Shown here in pieces: positions 27,691 to 36,805 of a stretch of 64,000 nucleotides of DNA (position 1 is the stretch's first letter; each line of letters begins with the position of its first letter). The position numbers were made by a program, and so were the translations under genes. The stretch comes from Stenotrophomonas maltophilia (GTDB taxonomy: Bacteria > Pseudomonadota > Gammaproteobacteria > Xanthomonadales > Xanthomonadaceae): NCBI GenBank assembly GCA_900113425.1, contig FOZF01000001.1:1528358-1592357 (forward strand). Direction: 5' to 3'. The notes beneath the pieces are model-generated. The model was not told where the DNA came from, did not search any database, and was given only the letters and a program-made list of their open reading frames with translations.

Positions 27691-28758
27691 TCAGGCAGGA
27701 TCGGAAGGAAGTGGGCGGGCGCCGGCGGGACGCATCGGCGCGGTCGACCCGCGCACTACCAGCTGCGGCACGAAGCCCTGGTTGTGCAGCGGTGCCGGCG
27801 CGTCGTCATAGGCATCGCTGCGCAGCTGCGCGATCAGCAGGCGCGCAGCGTGGCGTGCGATGTCCTCGGTGGCCTGCTTGGCGGTGGTCAACGGCGGCCA
27901 GGACTGACGCGAGAACGGGCTGTCCTCGAAGCCGGCGATGGACAGGTCGTAGGGCACGTTCATCCCCGCCGATTTGGCGGCGGCCAGCACACCCGCAGCG
28001 ATTTCATCGTTGGAACCGAAGATGGCCGTGGGCGGCTCGCGCAGCGCCAGCAGGCGGCGCGCGCCCCGGAAACCGTCGTCGAAGGTGTAATCGCCCTGCA
28101 CCACCAGATGCTTGTCCACGGTCATGCCGTAGTCCTTCAGCGCCGCCTCGTAGCCGGCATAACGCTCGCCGGAAGAGCGGTGCGAGCTGCCCCCCCACAG
28201 AAAGCCGATGCGCTGATGGCCCAGCTGGATCAGATGCTCGGTGATCTCGTAGGCCGCTTCGCGGTCGTCGACGAACACGCAGGCTCCGTCGGCCGGGTCC
28301 TCGGTCGCCGCGATGATGCGCACCAGCTTGATGCCGCGTGCGGTCAGCGCCTGCACCAGATCGCGGCGCTCGGACATCGGTGCGGTCAGCACCAGCCCGG
28401 CCAGGCGCGAGCGCTGTACCCAGTCGGCCAGCTCATCGGCCAACAGCGGCGAGCTGGAGTCGCAGGGATGGATCTGCAGGCCGAAGCCGGTTTCCCGGCA
28501 CGCGGCCAGCACGCCGTTCTGCACGCCGATGATGTGGTACGGGTTGGGGTTGTCGTAGACCAGCCCGATCACGAAGGTGGTACCGCTGCGCAGGTTGCGC
28601 GCGGACGGGTCGGGCTCGTAGTCGAGCTCGGCGATCGCCCGCAGCACCCGTGCGCGGGTGGCCTGCATCACGGAGGGCTCGTTGTTGATCACCCGCGAGA
28701 CCGTCTTCAGAGAGACCTTGGCCTTCTCCGCGACGTCCTTGATGGTCGCTCTGCGCAT
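27691..28758 (-). CDS. nagQ: LacI-family regulator of GlcNAc catabolism
   Basis: A 355-residue repressor. The N-terminal helix-turn-helix MRRATIKDVAEKAKVSLKTV and the hinge NLRSGTTFVIGLV are typical of LacI/GalR proteins. The periplasmic-binding-like core has GSNDEIAAGVL and IAGFEDSPFSR. The start at 28758 follows AGGG and avoids an 11-residue extension. The position inside the nag operon matches NagQ, described in Xanthomonas as the LacI-type repressor of GlcNAc genes. Its likely operators are the ACAACGTTGT-centred palindromes in the divergent control region. Confidence 0.88.
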   Translation of the reverse strand: MRRATIKDVAEKAKVSLKTVSRVINNEPSVMQATRARVLRAIAELDYEPDPSARNLRSGTTFVIGLVYDNPNPYHIIGVQNGVLAACRETGFGLQIHPCDSSSPLLADELADWVQRSRLAGLVLTAPMSERRDLVQALTARGIKLVRIIAATEDPADGACVFVDDREAAYEITEHLIQLGHQRIGFLWGGSSHRSSGERYAGYEAALKDYGMTVDKHLVVQGDYTFDDGFRGARRLLALREPPTAIFGSNDEIAAGVLAAAKSAGMNVPYDLSIAGFEDSPFSRQSWPPLTTAKQATEDIARHAARLLIAQLRSDAYDDAPAPLHNQGFVPQLVVRGSTAPMRPAGARPLPSDPA

Positions 28759-28797
28759 GGGTTTTCCCTGGGGTTGGCTGCCGTCCATCATCGCCTA

Positions 28798-30084
28798 TCA
28801 GCGCTCCTGCGGCAGGCCGGCGCGGTGGCCGATGACCGAGTAGAAGAGGATGTACAGGTAGCACGGCACCATCAGCAGCACGAACACCAGCTGGAAATCG
28901 ATGTGCTGCTTGAGCACGGCGAACAACTGCGGAATGATCGCGCCACCGGCGATACCCATCACCAGCAGCGCCGAGCCGGTCTCGGTGAAGCGGCCCAGGC
29001 CACGGATCGCCAGCGGGAAGATGGCCGGCCACATCATTGCGTTGGCAAAGCCCAGCAGGGCCACGAAGGCCACCGAAACGTAGCCGTGGGTGGCCCATGC
29101 ACCGAGGCAGAACACCACGCCCAGTACCGCCGAAACGGTCAGGTAGCGCGACTGCGAAACCACCCGGGGAATCAGCAGCAGGCCCACCACGTAGCCGGCC
29201 AGCATCGCCGCCAGGGTCAACGAGGTGAACATCTTGGTCTGGTCCAGCGGCAGGTCGAAGCCATGGCCGTAGGTACCAATGGCATCACCGGCCATCACTT
29301 CCACGCCGACATACACGAACAGGCAGAGCACGCCCAGCCACAGGTGCGGGAACTGGAAGATGCTGCTGCGCTCGGCTGCGCCGGCCGCCGTCGGGGTGGC
29401 ATTGGCCTCGGAGGACTTGATCTCCGGCAGCGGCGAGAACAATACGGCGACGGCCAGCAGCACCAGCAGGCCGGCCATCGCCAGGTACGGCGCATGGATC
29501 TTGGCGGCGAACTCATTGAGCAGGGCCACCTTGGTGACCGCGTCGGCCGCCTGCACCTGCTTGTCCAGGTCACCGATGCCATGCAGCACCAGGGTGCCGA
29601 TCAGCACCGGCGCCAGCATGCCGGCGATCTTGTTGCAGATGCCCATCAGCGCGATGCGACGCGCTGCAGTCTCGATCGGGCCAAGGATGGAGATATAGGG
29701 ATTGATCGCCGTCTGCAGCAGGGCCAGGCCGCTGCCGATCACGAACAGCCCGCCCAGCGCGCCGGGGTACCAGCGCTGGGTCGCGAATTCACCGAAGAGT
29801 GCGGCGCCGCCGGCCATCACCAGCAGGCTCAGGCTAAGGCCCTTCTTCATGCCGGTGCGGCGCAGGATCCACGACGACGGCAGGGCCAGGAAGAAGTAGG
29901 ACAGGTAGAACACCATCAGCACCAGGAAGGCGCCGACCTCGCTGAGCTCGAAGGCCAGCTTGACGAAGGTGATCAGCGGGCCGTTGAGCCAGGTGAAGAA
30001 GCCGATCAGGAAGAACAGCACGCCGACGATGGCGATGGAGGTGGCCACGTTCGGGCGCGCGCTTGCAGCGGGGACGGCGGACAT
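28798..30084 (-). CDS. nagP: MFS-type sugar transporter NagP
   Basis: A 428-residue inner-membrane permease with about 12 helices, of the FucP/GluP branch of the major facilitator superfamily. The N-terminal GVLFFLIGFFTWLNGPLI and NPYISILGP are characteristic of this group. It is first in the leftward operon, 39 nt before nagQ. In Shewanella and Xanthomonas, NagP imports GlcNAc. The frame upstream of 30084 is open but includes the promoter, so ATG 30084 behind GGAG is the likely start. Confidence 0.92.
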   Translation of the reverse strand: MSAVPAASARPNVATSIAIVGVLFFLIGFFTWLNGPLITFVKLAFELSEVGAFLVLMVFYLSYFFLALPSSWILRRTGMKKGLSLSLLVMAGGAALFGEFATQRWYPGALGGLFVIGSGLALLQTAINPYISILGPIETAARRIALMGICNKIAGMLAPVLIGTLVLHGIGDLDKQVQAADAVTKVALLNEFAAKIHAPYLAMAGLLVLLAVAVLFSPLPEIKSSEANATPTAAGAAERSSIFQFPHLWLGVLCLFVYVGVEVMAGDAIGTYGHGFDLPLDQTKMFTSLTLAAMLAGYVVGLLLIPRVVSQSRYLTVSAVLGVVFCLGAWATHGYVSVAFVALLGFANAMMWPAIFPLAIRGLGRFTETGSALLVMGIAGGAIIPQLFAVLKQHIDFQLVFVLLMVPCYLYILFYSVIGHRAGLPQER

Positions 30085-30139
30085 CAGGAGGGCTCCTGCG
30101 GCGACGGTCGCAGAACGCGGCGTCGGAGAGTGGCTGGGA

Positions 30140-30183
30140 ACAACGTTGTCACATTCTTTCGATGGACAACGGCGGTTTGTCAA
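30140..30183 (-). promoter_or_regulatory. nagP promoter with NagQ-type operator on the start site
   Basis: On the leftward strand a perfect TTGACA lies at 30183-30178. A weak -10 (AAAGAA/AAGAAT) is 18-19 nt further, around 30153-30160. The palindrome ACAACGTTGT at 30140-30149 then covers the predicted transcription start, where a LacI-type repressor would block initiation. Confidence 0.7.
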
Positions 30184-30252
30184 CTTCCCTGCGCGGGGCA
30201 GCGCAGGCCATGCTGCACCGCGCAACCGTCGCGGCCGATCCCCTGCTGAATG

Positions 30253-30292
30253 CGCTGGAGCCGTTGAGCCCCGTGCAGCAAGGGCTCCAGCG
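30253..30292. other. 10-bp hairpin in the nag control region
   Basis: CGCTGGAGCC and GGCTCCAGCG are exact reverse complements separated by 20 nt. It lies midway between the divergent promoters and could insulate them or act in a transcript. Confidence 0.5.
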
Positions 30293-30315
30293 TGAAGGCA
30301 CCGTTCACGCCATGG

Positions 30316-30358
30316 AAACGTTTACCGCACACCCCATTCGTTGCGCCGCAGCAACGAA
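30316..30358. promoter_or_regulatory. Two further palindromes upstream of glk
   Basis: GGAAACGTTTACC around 30314-30326 contains the LacI-like AAACGTTT. TTCGTTGC at 30337-30344 pairs with GCAACGAA at 30351-30358, six bases apart. Both have the central-CG or spaced dyad shape of repressor sites, but which protein binds is not clear. Confidence 0.4.
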
Positions 30359-30372
30359 AGTGTCACGAACTC

Positions 30373-30390
30373 GTTGACATCGTTGTCAAC
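30373..30390 (+). promoter_or_regulatory. NagQ-type operator upstream of glk
   Basis: GTTGACATCGTTGTCAAC is an 18-nt dyad whose core ACATCGTTGT differs from the nagP operator in one base. It includes TTGACA, which could be the glk -35; 17 nt downstream is a weak -10 (ACAGAC). Repressor binding would block RNA polymerase. Confidence 0.65.
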
Positions 30391-30459
30391 GGAGTTACAG
30401 ACTCCGCCCAACAGCCGGCCTCACCCTCGGATCCGGCCCCCTCTTCTGCAGGAGCCCGC

Positions 30460-31476
30460 GTGACCGCCAGCCATCCCGCCCCGGCCCATGTCCTGTCCCG
30501 CGTCGCGCCCTCGTTCCTGGCCGCCGATGTCGGCGGCACCCATGTGCGTGTCGCCCGGGTCCAGGCCAGCGGCGATGCCGCCCATCCGGTGCAGGTGCTG
30601 GAATACCGCAAGTATCGCAATGCCGACCATGCCGGCCTGAGTGCGATCCTGTCCGACTTCCTGGGCGACGGCCCGCGCCCGGCGCATTGCGTGGTGGCCA
30701 CGGCCGGCTATGCGCGCGAAGACGGGACGGTCATCACCGCCAACGTGCCCTGGCCGCTGTCCGCGCGGCAGATCGAGGCCGACGTCGGCGTACAGCAGGT
30801 CCACATCGTCAACGACTTCGAAGCGGTGGCCTATGCCGCGGCACAGGTCGACGCCAGCGGCGTCCTGCATCTGTGTGGGCCGGAAAGCGCCCCGCGCGGT
30901 CCGACCCTGGTGGTCGGTCCGGGCACGGGCCTGGGTGCGGCACTGTGGATTCCGACCGCCCACGGCCCGGTCGTGCTGGCCACTGAAGCCGGGCAACCAA
31001 CGCTGGCCGCCAGCACCGAACTGGAAATGGCCATCGTCCGCCACATGCAGCGCGAGCGCGCTCACGTGTCGATCGAGCACGCCATTTCCGGCCCCGGCCT
31101 GATGAACCTGTACCGCGCGGTGTGCGCCCTGCAGGGACAGCAGCCCACCCTGGCCAGTCCGGACGCGGTCACCGCCGCGGCGATGGCCGGCACCGATGCG
31201 CACGCACGCAAGGCGCTGGATGTGTTCTGCGGCCTGCTCGGCAGCACCATCGGCGACATGGCCCTGTTCTACGGCGCCCATGGGGGCGTCTATCTGGCCG
31301 GCGGCATCCTGCCCCAGATCCGCGAGTACCTGCGCACCAGCACCTTCGTCGAGCGCTACCTGCAGAAGGGGCCGATGGGCGAAGCACTGGCACGCATCCC
31401 GGTGAAGGTGGTCGAACACGGCCAGCTGGGCGTGGTCGGTGCTGCCAGCTGGTACCTGCAGCAGTCCGCCGCCTGA
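30460..31476 (+). CDS. glk: Glucokinase-family sugar kinase (likely acts on GlcNAc or glucose)
   Basis: A 338-residue cytosolic kinase. The ATP site FLAADVGGTHVRVARV is near residue 20, and VGPGTGLGAALW and YGAHGGVYLAGGILPQI complete the glucokinase signature. The GTG at 30460 follows CAGGAG; the frame upstream would read through the operator. In Xanthomonas nag loci the equivalent enzyme makes GlcNAc-6-phosphate for NagA, and there is no other sugar kinase here, so I infer that role, although glucose is an alternative. Confidence 0.88.
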   Translation: MTASHPAPAHVLSRVAPSFLAADVGGTHVRVARVQASGDAAHPVQVLEYRKYRNADHAGLSAILSDFLGDGPRPAHCVVATAGYAREDGTVITANVPWPLSARQIEADVGVQQVHIVNDFEAVAYAAAQVDASGVLHLCGPESAPRGPTLVVGPGTGLGAALWIPTAHGPVVLATEAGQPTLAASTELEMAIVRHMQRERAHVSIEHAISGPGLMNLYRAVCALQGQQPTLASPDAVTAAAMAGTDAHARKALDVFCGLLGSTIGDMALFYGAHGGVYLAGGILPQIREYLRTSTFVERYLQKGPMGEALARIPVKVVEHGQLGVVGAASWYLQQSAA

Positions 31477-31619
31477 CACCGCAACAGGCTTCAACGCAAT
31501 CGCAGCACGCAGTACGTGGCACGCCAATGCACGGGACATCGCCGCCGCCCCGCGCACGTCAACGCAACCGCAACCGAACACCGCCGCCGGCACCCAATCG
31601 AGTGATGAGGAGAGACATC

Positions 31620-34280
31620 ATGAACACCCGCAAGACCCTGCTTTCGGCCGCCATCGTCAGCTGCCTCGCTTTCAGCGCACATGCCCAGCAGGCTGCGCCG
31701 ACCGCAACCGACCTGGACACCGTGACCGTCACCGGCATCCGTGGCTCGATGGAGAAGTCGCTGGATACAAAGCGCGAAGCCAACGCGCGCGTGGAAGTGG
31801 TGACCGCCGAAGATGTCGGCAAGCTGCCGGCACACAATGTGGCCGACACCCTGCAGCGCCTGCCCGGCGTCAACATCAGCTCGTCCAGCGCCGACGAAGG
31901 CGGCTTCGATGAAGCCGACCGCGTCAGCCTGCGTGGCACCAGCCCGAGCCTGACCCAGACCCTGATCAACGGCCACACGGTCGGCTCGGCCGACTGGTTC
32001 GTGCTCAGCCAGGGCAACAACGTCGGCCGCAGCGTCAGCTACTCGCTGCTGCCCTCCGAGCTGGTGAGCTCGGTGGAAGTGAACAAGTCCTCGCAGGCCA
32101 AGCTGCAGGATGGCGGCACCACCGGTACCGTCAACATCATCACGCGCAAGCCGCTGGAGTTCGCCAAGCCCTTCAGTGCGGAAGCCTCGGTGGGTGCGGT
32201 CCGTTCGGACCAGGCCAAGTCGACCGACCCGCAGTACTCGGCGCTGTTCAACTACAAGAATGACGCCAACAACTTCGGCGTGATGCTGCAGGCCTTCTAC
32301 CAGAAGCGCGAGCTCCGCCGCGAGGCACAGGAAATCCCGGGCGGTTTCACCCGGATCGGCGCCGACGATCCGGTGGCCCTCACCAATCCGGACCTGATCG
32401 GCGTAGCCGTCCCCGGCCTGCTGGGTTCGACCCTGTTCGAACAGACCCGCGAACGCAAGGGCGGGCTGGTGACCATCCAGTTCAAGCCGACCGACACGCT
32501 GAACCTGTCGCTGAGCGGCTTCTCCTCCAAGCTGGAAGCCAACAACTACAACCGCAATTTCATGCTGTGGGGCGGCAACTTCGCCAAGTCGCAGGCGCCG
32601 AACCCGGGCTACACCGTGACCGACGGCGTGTTGAGCAATGCCACCTACGCGGGCGTTCCGGGCACCAACTACGGTGTCTACGACATGATCTACCGCGAAG
32701 CCACGGCCAAGACCAACTACGTCACGTTCGACGCCGACTGGCAGATCAACGACACCCTGGACATGAAGTTCCAGGCCGGCACCACCAAGGGCACCGGTGA
32801 AACCCCGCGCCAGTTCATCGCTGAAGTCACGCTCGGACAGGGCGGCGGTGCCAGCTGGGCAACGCACGGCGCCGGTTCGCCGGTGGACTGGAACATCGGC
32901 GGCGACATCGGCCCCAGCGGCGTCACCAGTTTCGGCACGTGGGGCAACCAGCTGGTCCGCGCCGAAGACAAGGAAGACTGGGCCACGCTGGACTTCAGCC
33001 AGTATTTCGGCACCGGCGTGCTGAACTCCGTGGACTTCGGCGTGCGCTTCGCCGACCACGAACGCGAAGCACTCTCGCCGGAAGGTGCGACCCCGGGTGA
33101 CATCTGGTCCGCACTGCAGGGCAGCGCCACCGCCAACTATCCCAGCGGCTTCGCCGGTGATGTCGGCGGCACCTTCCCGCGCAACATCTGGTACTACACG
33201 CCGGATGCACTGAAGAACGCGATCATCAACAACTCCACCTGGCTGGCCGGCAACGATGGCCCCACCGGCCGCCACAACTACGGCGCCGAGTGGAAGGTGA
33301 AGGAGAAGAACTTCGCCGGCTATGTGCAGGCCAACTTCAGCGGCGACTGGTGGAGCGGCAACGTCGGCCTGCGCTACGTCAACATCAAGCAGGACATCGA
33401 CACCTACAACGCGGTCAGCAATGCCGCCGATGCCGATGTGAGCAGCCTGTTCGGCATGTGGGAGCGCACTGCCTTCCAGAACAAGCGCAACCGCGTCCTG
33501 CCCAGCGCCAACATCAAGTTCGACCTGGACGACAGGCTGGTGCTGCGCGTGGCCGCGTCGCAGACCCAGACCCTGCCGGATTATTCGGCGCTGGGCGCTT
33601 CGTCGTGGGGTTCGGACCTGAACAAGACCGGCGGCGGTGGCAACCCGAACCTGAAGCCGACCCTGTCCACCAACTTCGATGCCAACCTGGAGTGGTACTT
33701 CATGCCGCGCGGCCTGCTGTCGGTCGGTGCGTACCACATGGACATGAAGGACTACATCGCCTTCGACGTGGTCTCGCGCCAGCTGTACAGCGAACTGACC
33801 AACCAGCTCGAGACCTACCAGATCTCCACCCCGATCAATGCCGACGGCAAGGTCACCGGCGTGGAAGTGGCCTACGAGCAGCCGATCGGCGAGTACTTCG
33901 GCGTCAATGCCAACTACACCTACGCCAACGGCACCACGGCCCACACCTGGTCCGACGGTTCGCACAACCTGCTGGGTACCTCGAAGAACACCTACAACGT
34001 GGGGGCCTACTTCGAGAACGAGCGTTTCGGAGCACGCGTCAGCTACACGCACCGCTCGTCGTTCCTGATCAGCCTGTCGGGCACCAACCCGTACTACCAG
34101 GATGATTTCGGCACGCTGTCGGCCTCGTTGAGCTACAAGGCCACCGACTGGCTGAGCATCAGCCTGGATGCGTTGAACCTCAACAACCCGACCTACAAGT
34201 ACTACCAGACCGCGGCCATTCCGACGTCGTTCTACAGCAACGGCCGCCAGTACTACCTCAACTTCCGCTTCAAGTACTGA
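31620..34280 (+). CDS. TonB-dependent receptor for GlcNAc-type oligosaccharides
   Basis: An 886-residue outer-membrane receptor of the Xanthomonas/Caulobacter glycan type. The signal peptide ends AHAQQ. The N-terminal DTVTVTGIRGSMEKSL is the TonB-box region, and EDVGKLPAHNVADTLQRLPG opens the plug, typical of TonB-Xanth-Caul receptors. A long barrel ends in NFRFKY. The ATG at 31620 has a strong GATGAGGAGAG ribosome site; the reading frame upstream overlaps glk and is not coding. There is no operator in the 143-nt gap after glk, so the two genes probably share the glk promoter. Confidence 0.9.
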   Translation: MNTRKTLLSAAIVSCLAFSAHAQQAAPTATDLDTVTVTGIRGSMEKSLDTKREANARVEVVTAEDVGKLPAHNVADTLQRLPGVNISSSSADEGGFDEADRVSLRGTSPSLTQTLINGHTVGSADWFVLSQGNNVGRSVSYSLLPSELVSSVEVNKSSQAKLQDGGTTGTVNIITRKPLEFAKPFSAEASVGAVRSDQAKSTDPQYSALFNYKNDANNFGVMLQAFYQKRELRREAQEIPGGFTRIGADDPVALTNPDLIGVAVPGLLGSTLFEQTRERKGGLVTIQFKPTDTLNLSLSGFSSKLEANNYNRNFMLWGGNFAKSQAPNPGYTVTDGVLSNATYAGVPGTNYGVYDMIYREATAKTNYVTFDADWQINDTLDMKFQAGTTKGTGETPRQFIAEVTLGQGGGASWATHGAGSPVDWNIGGDIGPSGVTSFGTWGNQLVRAEDKEDWATLDFSQYFGTGVLNSVDFGVRFADHEREALSPEGATPGDIWSALQGSATANYPSGFAGDVGGTFPRNIWYYTPDALKNAIINNSTWLAGNDGPTGRHNYGAEWKVKEKNFAGYVQANFSGDWWSGNVGLRYVNIKQDIDTYNAVSNAADADVSSLFGMWERTAFQNKRNRVLPSANIKFDLDDRLVLRVAASQTQTLPDYSALGASSWGSDLNKTGGGGNPNLKPTLSTNFDANLEWYFMPRGLLSVGAYHMDMKDYIAFDVVSRQLYSELTNQLETYQISTPINADGKVTGVEVAYEQPIGEYFGVNANYTYANGTTAHTWSDGSHNLLGTSKNTYNVGAYFENERFGARVSYTHRSSFLISLSGTNPYYQDDFGTLSASLSYKATDWLSISLDALNLNNPTYKYYQTAAIPTSFYSNGRQYYLNFRFKY

Positions 34281-34314
34281 TCCATCGGCCGCGTCATCGC
34301 CGAGTCGTGCACGC

Positions 34315-34350
34315 ACGCCGGGCCTGGGTCATTCCGGGCCCGGCGTTTTT
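34315..34350 (+). terminator. Rho-independent terminator after the receptor
   Basis: ACGCCGGGCC pairs with GGCCCGGCGT and is followed by a run of T. It splits the receptor from the hexosaminidase gene, so that gene either has its own promoter in the remaining 41 nt (TATAGCG at 34356) or depends on read-through. Confidence 0.85.
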
Positions 34351-34391
34351 CATGTATAGCGTTCATCGCACCGTTCCAAGGAGTCGTTCCG

Positions 34392-36749
34392 ATGGTCAAG
34401 CCCTTCCGCGCCAGGATGCACGGCGCACTGCTGCTGGGCAGCCTGTTTGCCCTGCTGCCGGCCCTGCCGGCCTCCGCCGCCGATCCGGTGCCCGCCGCTG
34501 AAGCTCCTGGCCCGCAGCTGCGCGCCAACAGCCTGATGCTGATTCCCGCCCCCGCCAGCGTGCAGCCGGGCCAGGGCAGTGGCATCACGGTGGGCGCCAC
34601 GACCGCACTGTACGCCGACGGCGAGGCCGCACAGCGGGTCGCCACCCAGTTCGCCGACCTGCTGGCGCGCAGCGGCGGCCCGCGCCTGGTGCCGGCCAAG
34701 GGCAAGGCGACAGGCGGCAGCGGCGGCATCCGCTTCCAGATCGTTCCCACCTTCCGCGACAGCGGCGAGAGCTACACGCTGGACAGCACCGCGCAGGGCG
34801 TCGTGGTGCAGGCCGGAAACGAGAGTGGCCTGTTCTATGGCGCGACCACCCTGGCCCAGCTCGCCACCGGTGGCAGCAACGGTGTGCTGCCGGCCGTGCA
34901 GATCCAGGACGCACCCCGCTTCCCCTGGCGGGGCTTCATGCTCGACTCGGCGCGGCATTTCCAGAGCCTGGACGAGATCAAGCGCGTGCTCGATGCGATG
35001 GCGGCGCACAAGCTCAATACGTTCCACTGGCACCTGACCGATGACCAGGGCTGGCGCATGGAGATCAAGCGCTATCCGAAGCTGACCGGCGTGGGCAGTT
35101 GCCGCCTGCCCGCGGGCGAGGGCGGCATCGATCCGGTCACTGGCCAGGAGCATCCGTACTGCGGCTTCTACACGCAGGAGCAGATCCGCGAGGTGATTGC
35201 CTACGCGGCAAAGCTGCACATCCAGGTGATTCCGGAGATCGACGTGCCGGGCCATGCCACCGCTGCGATCGCCGCCTATCCGGAGCTGGGTTCGATCGAC
35301 ACACCGCTGAAACCCCTCAGCGAGTGGGGCGTGTTCCCCAACCTCTTCAACGTGGAAGACAGCACCGTGACCTTCCTCGAGAACGTGCTGGAGGAAGTGA
35401 TCGCACTGTTCCCGGCGAAGTACGTGCATGTGGGCGGCGACGAGGCCGTAAAGGACCAGTGGGAGGCGTCCGCGCAGGTTCAGCAGCGCATGCGTGCGCT
35501 TGGCATCAAGGATGAAATGGCCATGCAGAGCCACATCATCAAGCGCCTGGAGACATTCCTGGAGGAACACGACCGGCGCCTGATCGGCTGGGACGAAATT
35601 CTCGAGGGCGGGCTGCCTCCCCAGGCCACGGTGATGTCCTGGCGCGGTACCGAAGGCGGCCTGGCCGCTGCCAGCGCCGGCCATGACGTGATCATGTCGC
35701 CGGTCGGCTACCTGTACCTGGACTACCTGCAGACCGCCTCGCCCAACGAACCCCCGGGCCGGCCCACGCAGGTCAACCTCGGCAAGCTCTACAACTTCGA
35801 GCCGGTGCCGGACGAACTGCCCGCCGACAAGCGCGGACACATCCTCGGCCTGCAGGCGAACATGTTCACCGAGCACACCCGCAGCTATGCGCGGCTGCAG
35901 CACAACCTGTTCCCGCGCCTGGCGGCGGTGGCCGAGACCGGCTGGAGCCCGCCCGGGAAGCGCGACTTCCGCGACTTCCTGGCACGCCTGCCGTCACAGC
36001 TGCAGCGCTACCGCGCGTGGGGACTGGCCTATGCACAGACGCCGTTCGAAGTGGGCGTGGCGTACCAGGATGATCGCGCCGCAGGCACGGTGACGGTGTC
36101 GCTGGCCAACCCGCTGGGCTACGAGGTGCGCTACAGCACCGATGGCCAGACGGTGACCGCGCAGTCGCCGCTGTACCAGCAGCCGCTGACCGCGAAGGTG
36201 CCCGCCACCGTACAGGCCGCAGCGTTCTACCAGGGCCGGATGCTGGCCGCAGAGCCCACCGTGGCCGCGTTCACCCCGCAATCGCTGCTCGCCCGCCGCA
36301 GCGACGAACTGCTCAGCTGCGTCGGCAACAAGGGCCTGGTACTGCGCCTGGAAGACGATGGCCCGCGCGAGGGCGCACGCGCGGTCTTCAACGTGGACAT
36401 CTTCCAGCCCTGCTGGCGCTGGCCGCAGGCGCAGCTGGACGGCATCGGCAGCGTGGAGGTGCGCGCCGGTCGCATCCCCTACTACTTCCAGCTGGCCCAT
36501 GACGAGCCGAACCGCCGCTTCGAGAAGGCCCGGCGCGCGCACGGCGAGATGTTGATCCGCCGTGGCAGCTGCACGGGCAAGGTGCTGGCCGAAGTACCGC
36601 TGCCGGCCACTCCCGATGCCGATGGCTTCGTGAGCCTGCGTGCGACGCTGCCGAAGGGCACGCACGGCACCGACGACCTGTGCATCAACTTCACCGGTGA
36701 TACCCGCCCGGCGATGTGGGTGCTGGACGAAGTGACGCTGCAGAAGTAA
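34392..36749 (+). CDS. GH20 beta-N-acetylhexosaminidase
   Basis: A 785-residue exported enzyme that removes terminal GlcNAc (or GalNAc) from oligosaccharides. A signal peptide (1-30, ASA-AD) precedes a GH20b helper domain (about 45-165) and the catalytic barrel with FPWRGFMLDSARHFQSLDEI, HWHLTDDQGWRMEI and the catalytic pair Asp350-Glu351 in HVGGDEAVKDQW. A C-terminal extension of roughly 200 residues has a beta-sandwich-like segment. In this locus it would act in the periplasm on oligosaccharides taken up by the receptor. Confidence 0.93.
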   Translation: MVKPFRARMHGALLLGSLFALLPALPASAADPVPAAEAPGPQLRANSLMLIPAPASVQPGQGSGITVGATTALYADGEAAQRVATQFADLLARSGGPRLVPAKGKATGGSGGIRFQIVPTFRDSGESYTLDSTAQGVVVQAGNESGLFYGATTLAQLATGGSNGVLPAVQIQDAPRFPWRGFMLDSARHFQSLDEIKRVLDAMAAHKLNTFHWHLTDDQGWRMEIKRYPKLTGVGSCRLPAGEGGIDPVTGQEHPYCGFYTQEQIREVIAYAAKLHIQVIPEIDVPGHATAAIAAYPELGSIDTPLKPLSEWGVFPNLFNVEDSTVTFLENVLEEVIALFPAKYVHVGGDEAVKDQWEASAQVQQRMRALGIKDEMAMQSHIIKRLETFLEEHDRRLIGWDEILEGGLPPQATVMSWRGTEGGLAAASAGHDVIMSPVGYLYLDYLQTASPNEPPGRPTQVNLGKLYNFEPVPDELPADKRGHILGLQANMFTEHTRSYARLQHNLFPRLAAVAETGWSPPGKRDFRDFLARLPSQLQRYRAWGLAYAQTPFEVGVAYQDDRAAGTVTVSLANPLGYEVRYSTDGQTVTAQSPLYQQPLTAKVPATVQAAAFYQGRMLAAEPTVAAFTPQSLLARRSDELLSCVGNKGLVLRLEDDGPREGARAVFNVDIFQPCWRWPQAQLDGIGSVEVRAGRIPYYFQLAHDEPNRRFEKARRAHGEMLIRRGSCTGKVLAEVPLPATPDADGFVSLRATLPKGTHGTDDLCINFTGDTRPAMWVLDEVTLQK

Positions 36750-36759
36750 CCGGGAGGCT

Positions 36760-36786
36760 GTGGAGCCGGGCCATGCCCGGCTCCAC
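36760..36786. repeat. SMAG-like variant palindrome
   Basis: GTGGAGCCGGGC folds onto GCCCGGCTCCAC. The outer stem differs from the GTAGCGCC form, but the centre is shared. It sits 11 nt after the hexosaminidase stop and before the convergent VanZ-like gene, where it may also end transcription. Confidence 0.7.
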
Positions 36787-36805
36787 TTCCATCAGGGAAG
36801 GCGTG

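Noticed and set aside
27535-30249. 904-codon rightward frame antisense to nagB-II, nagQ and nagP
   Set aside because: The leftward genes have full motifs and correct overlaps. The antisense reading is His/Gln/Arg-rich and without domains.
31491-34316. 941-codon leftward frame antisense to the TonB-dependent receptor
   Set aside because: It mirrors a well-supported receptor and shows no motifs of its own.
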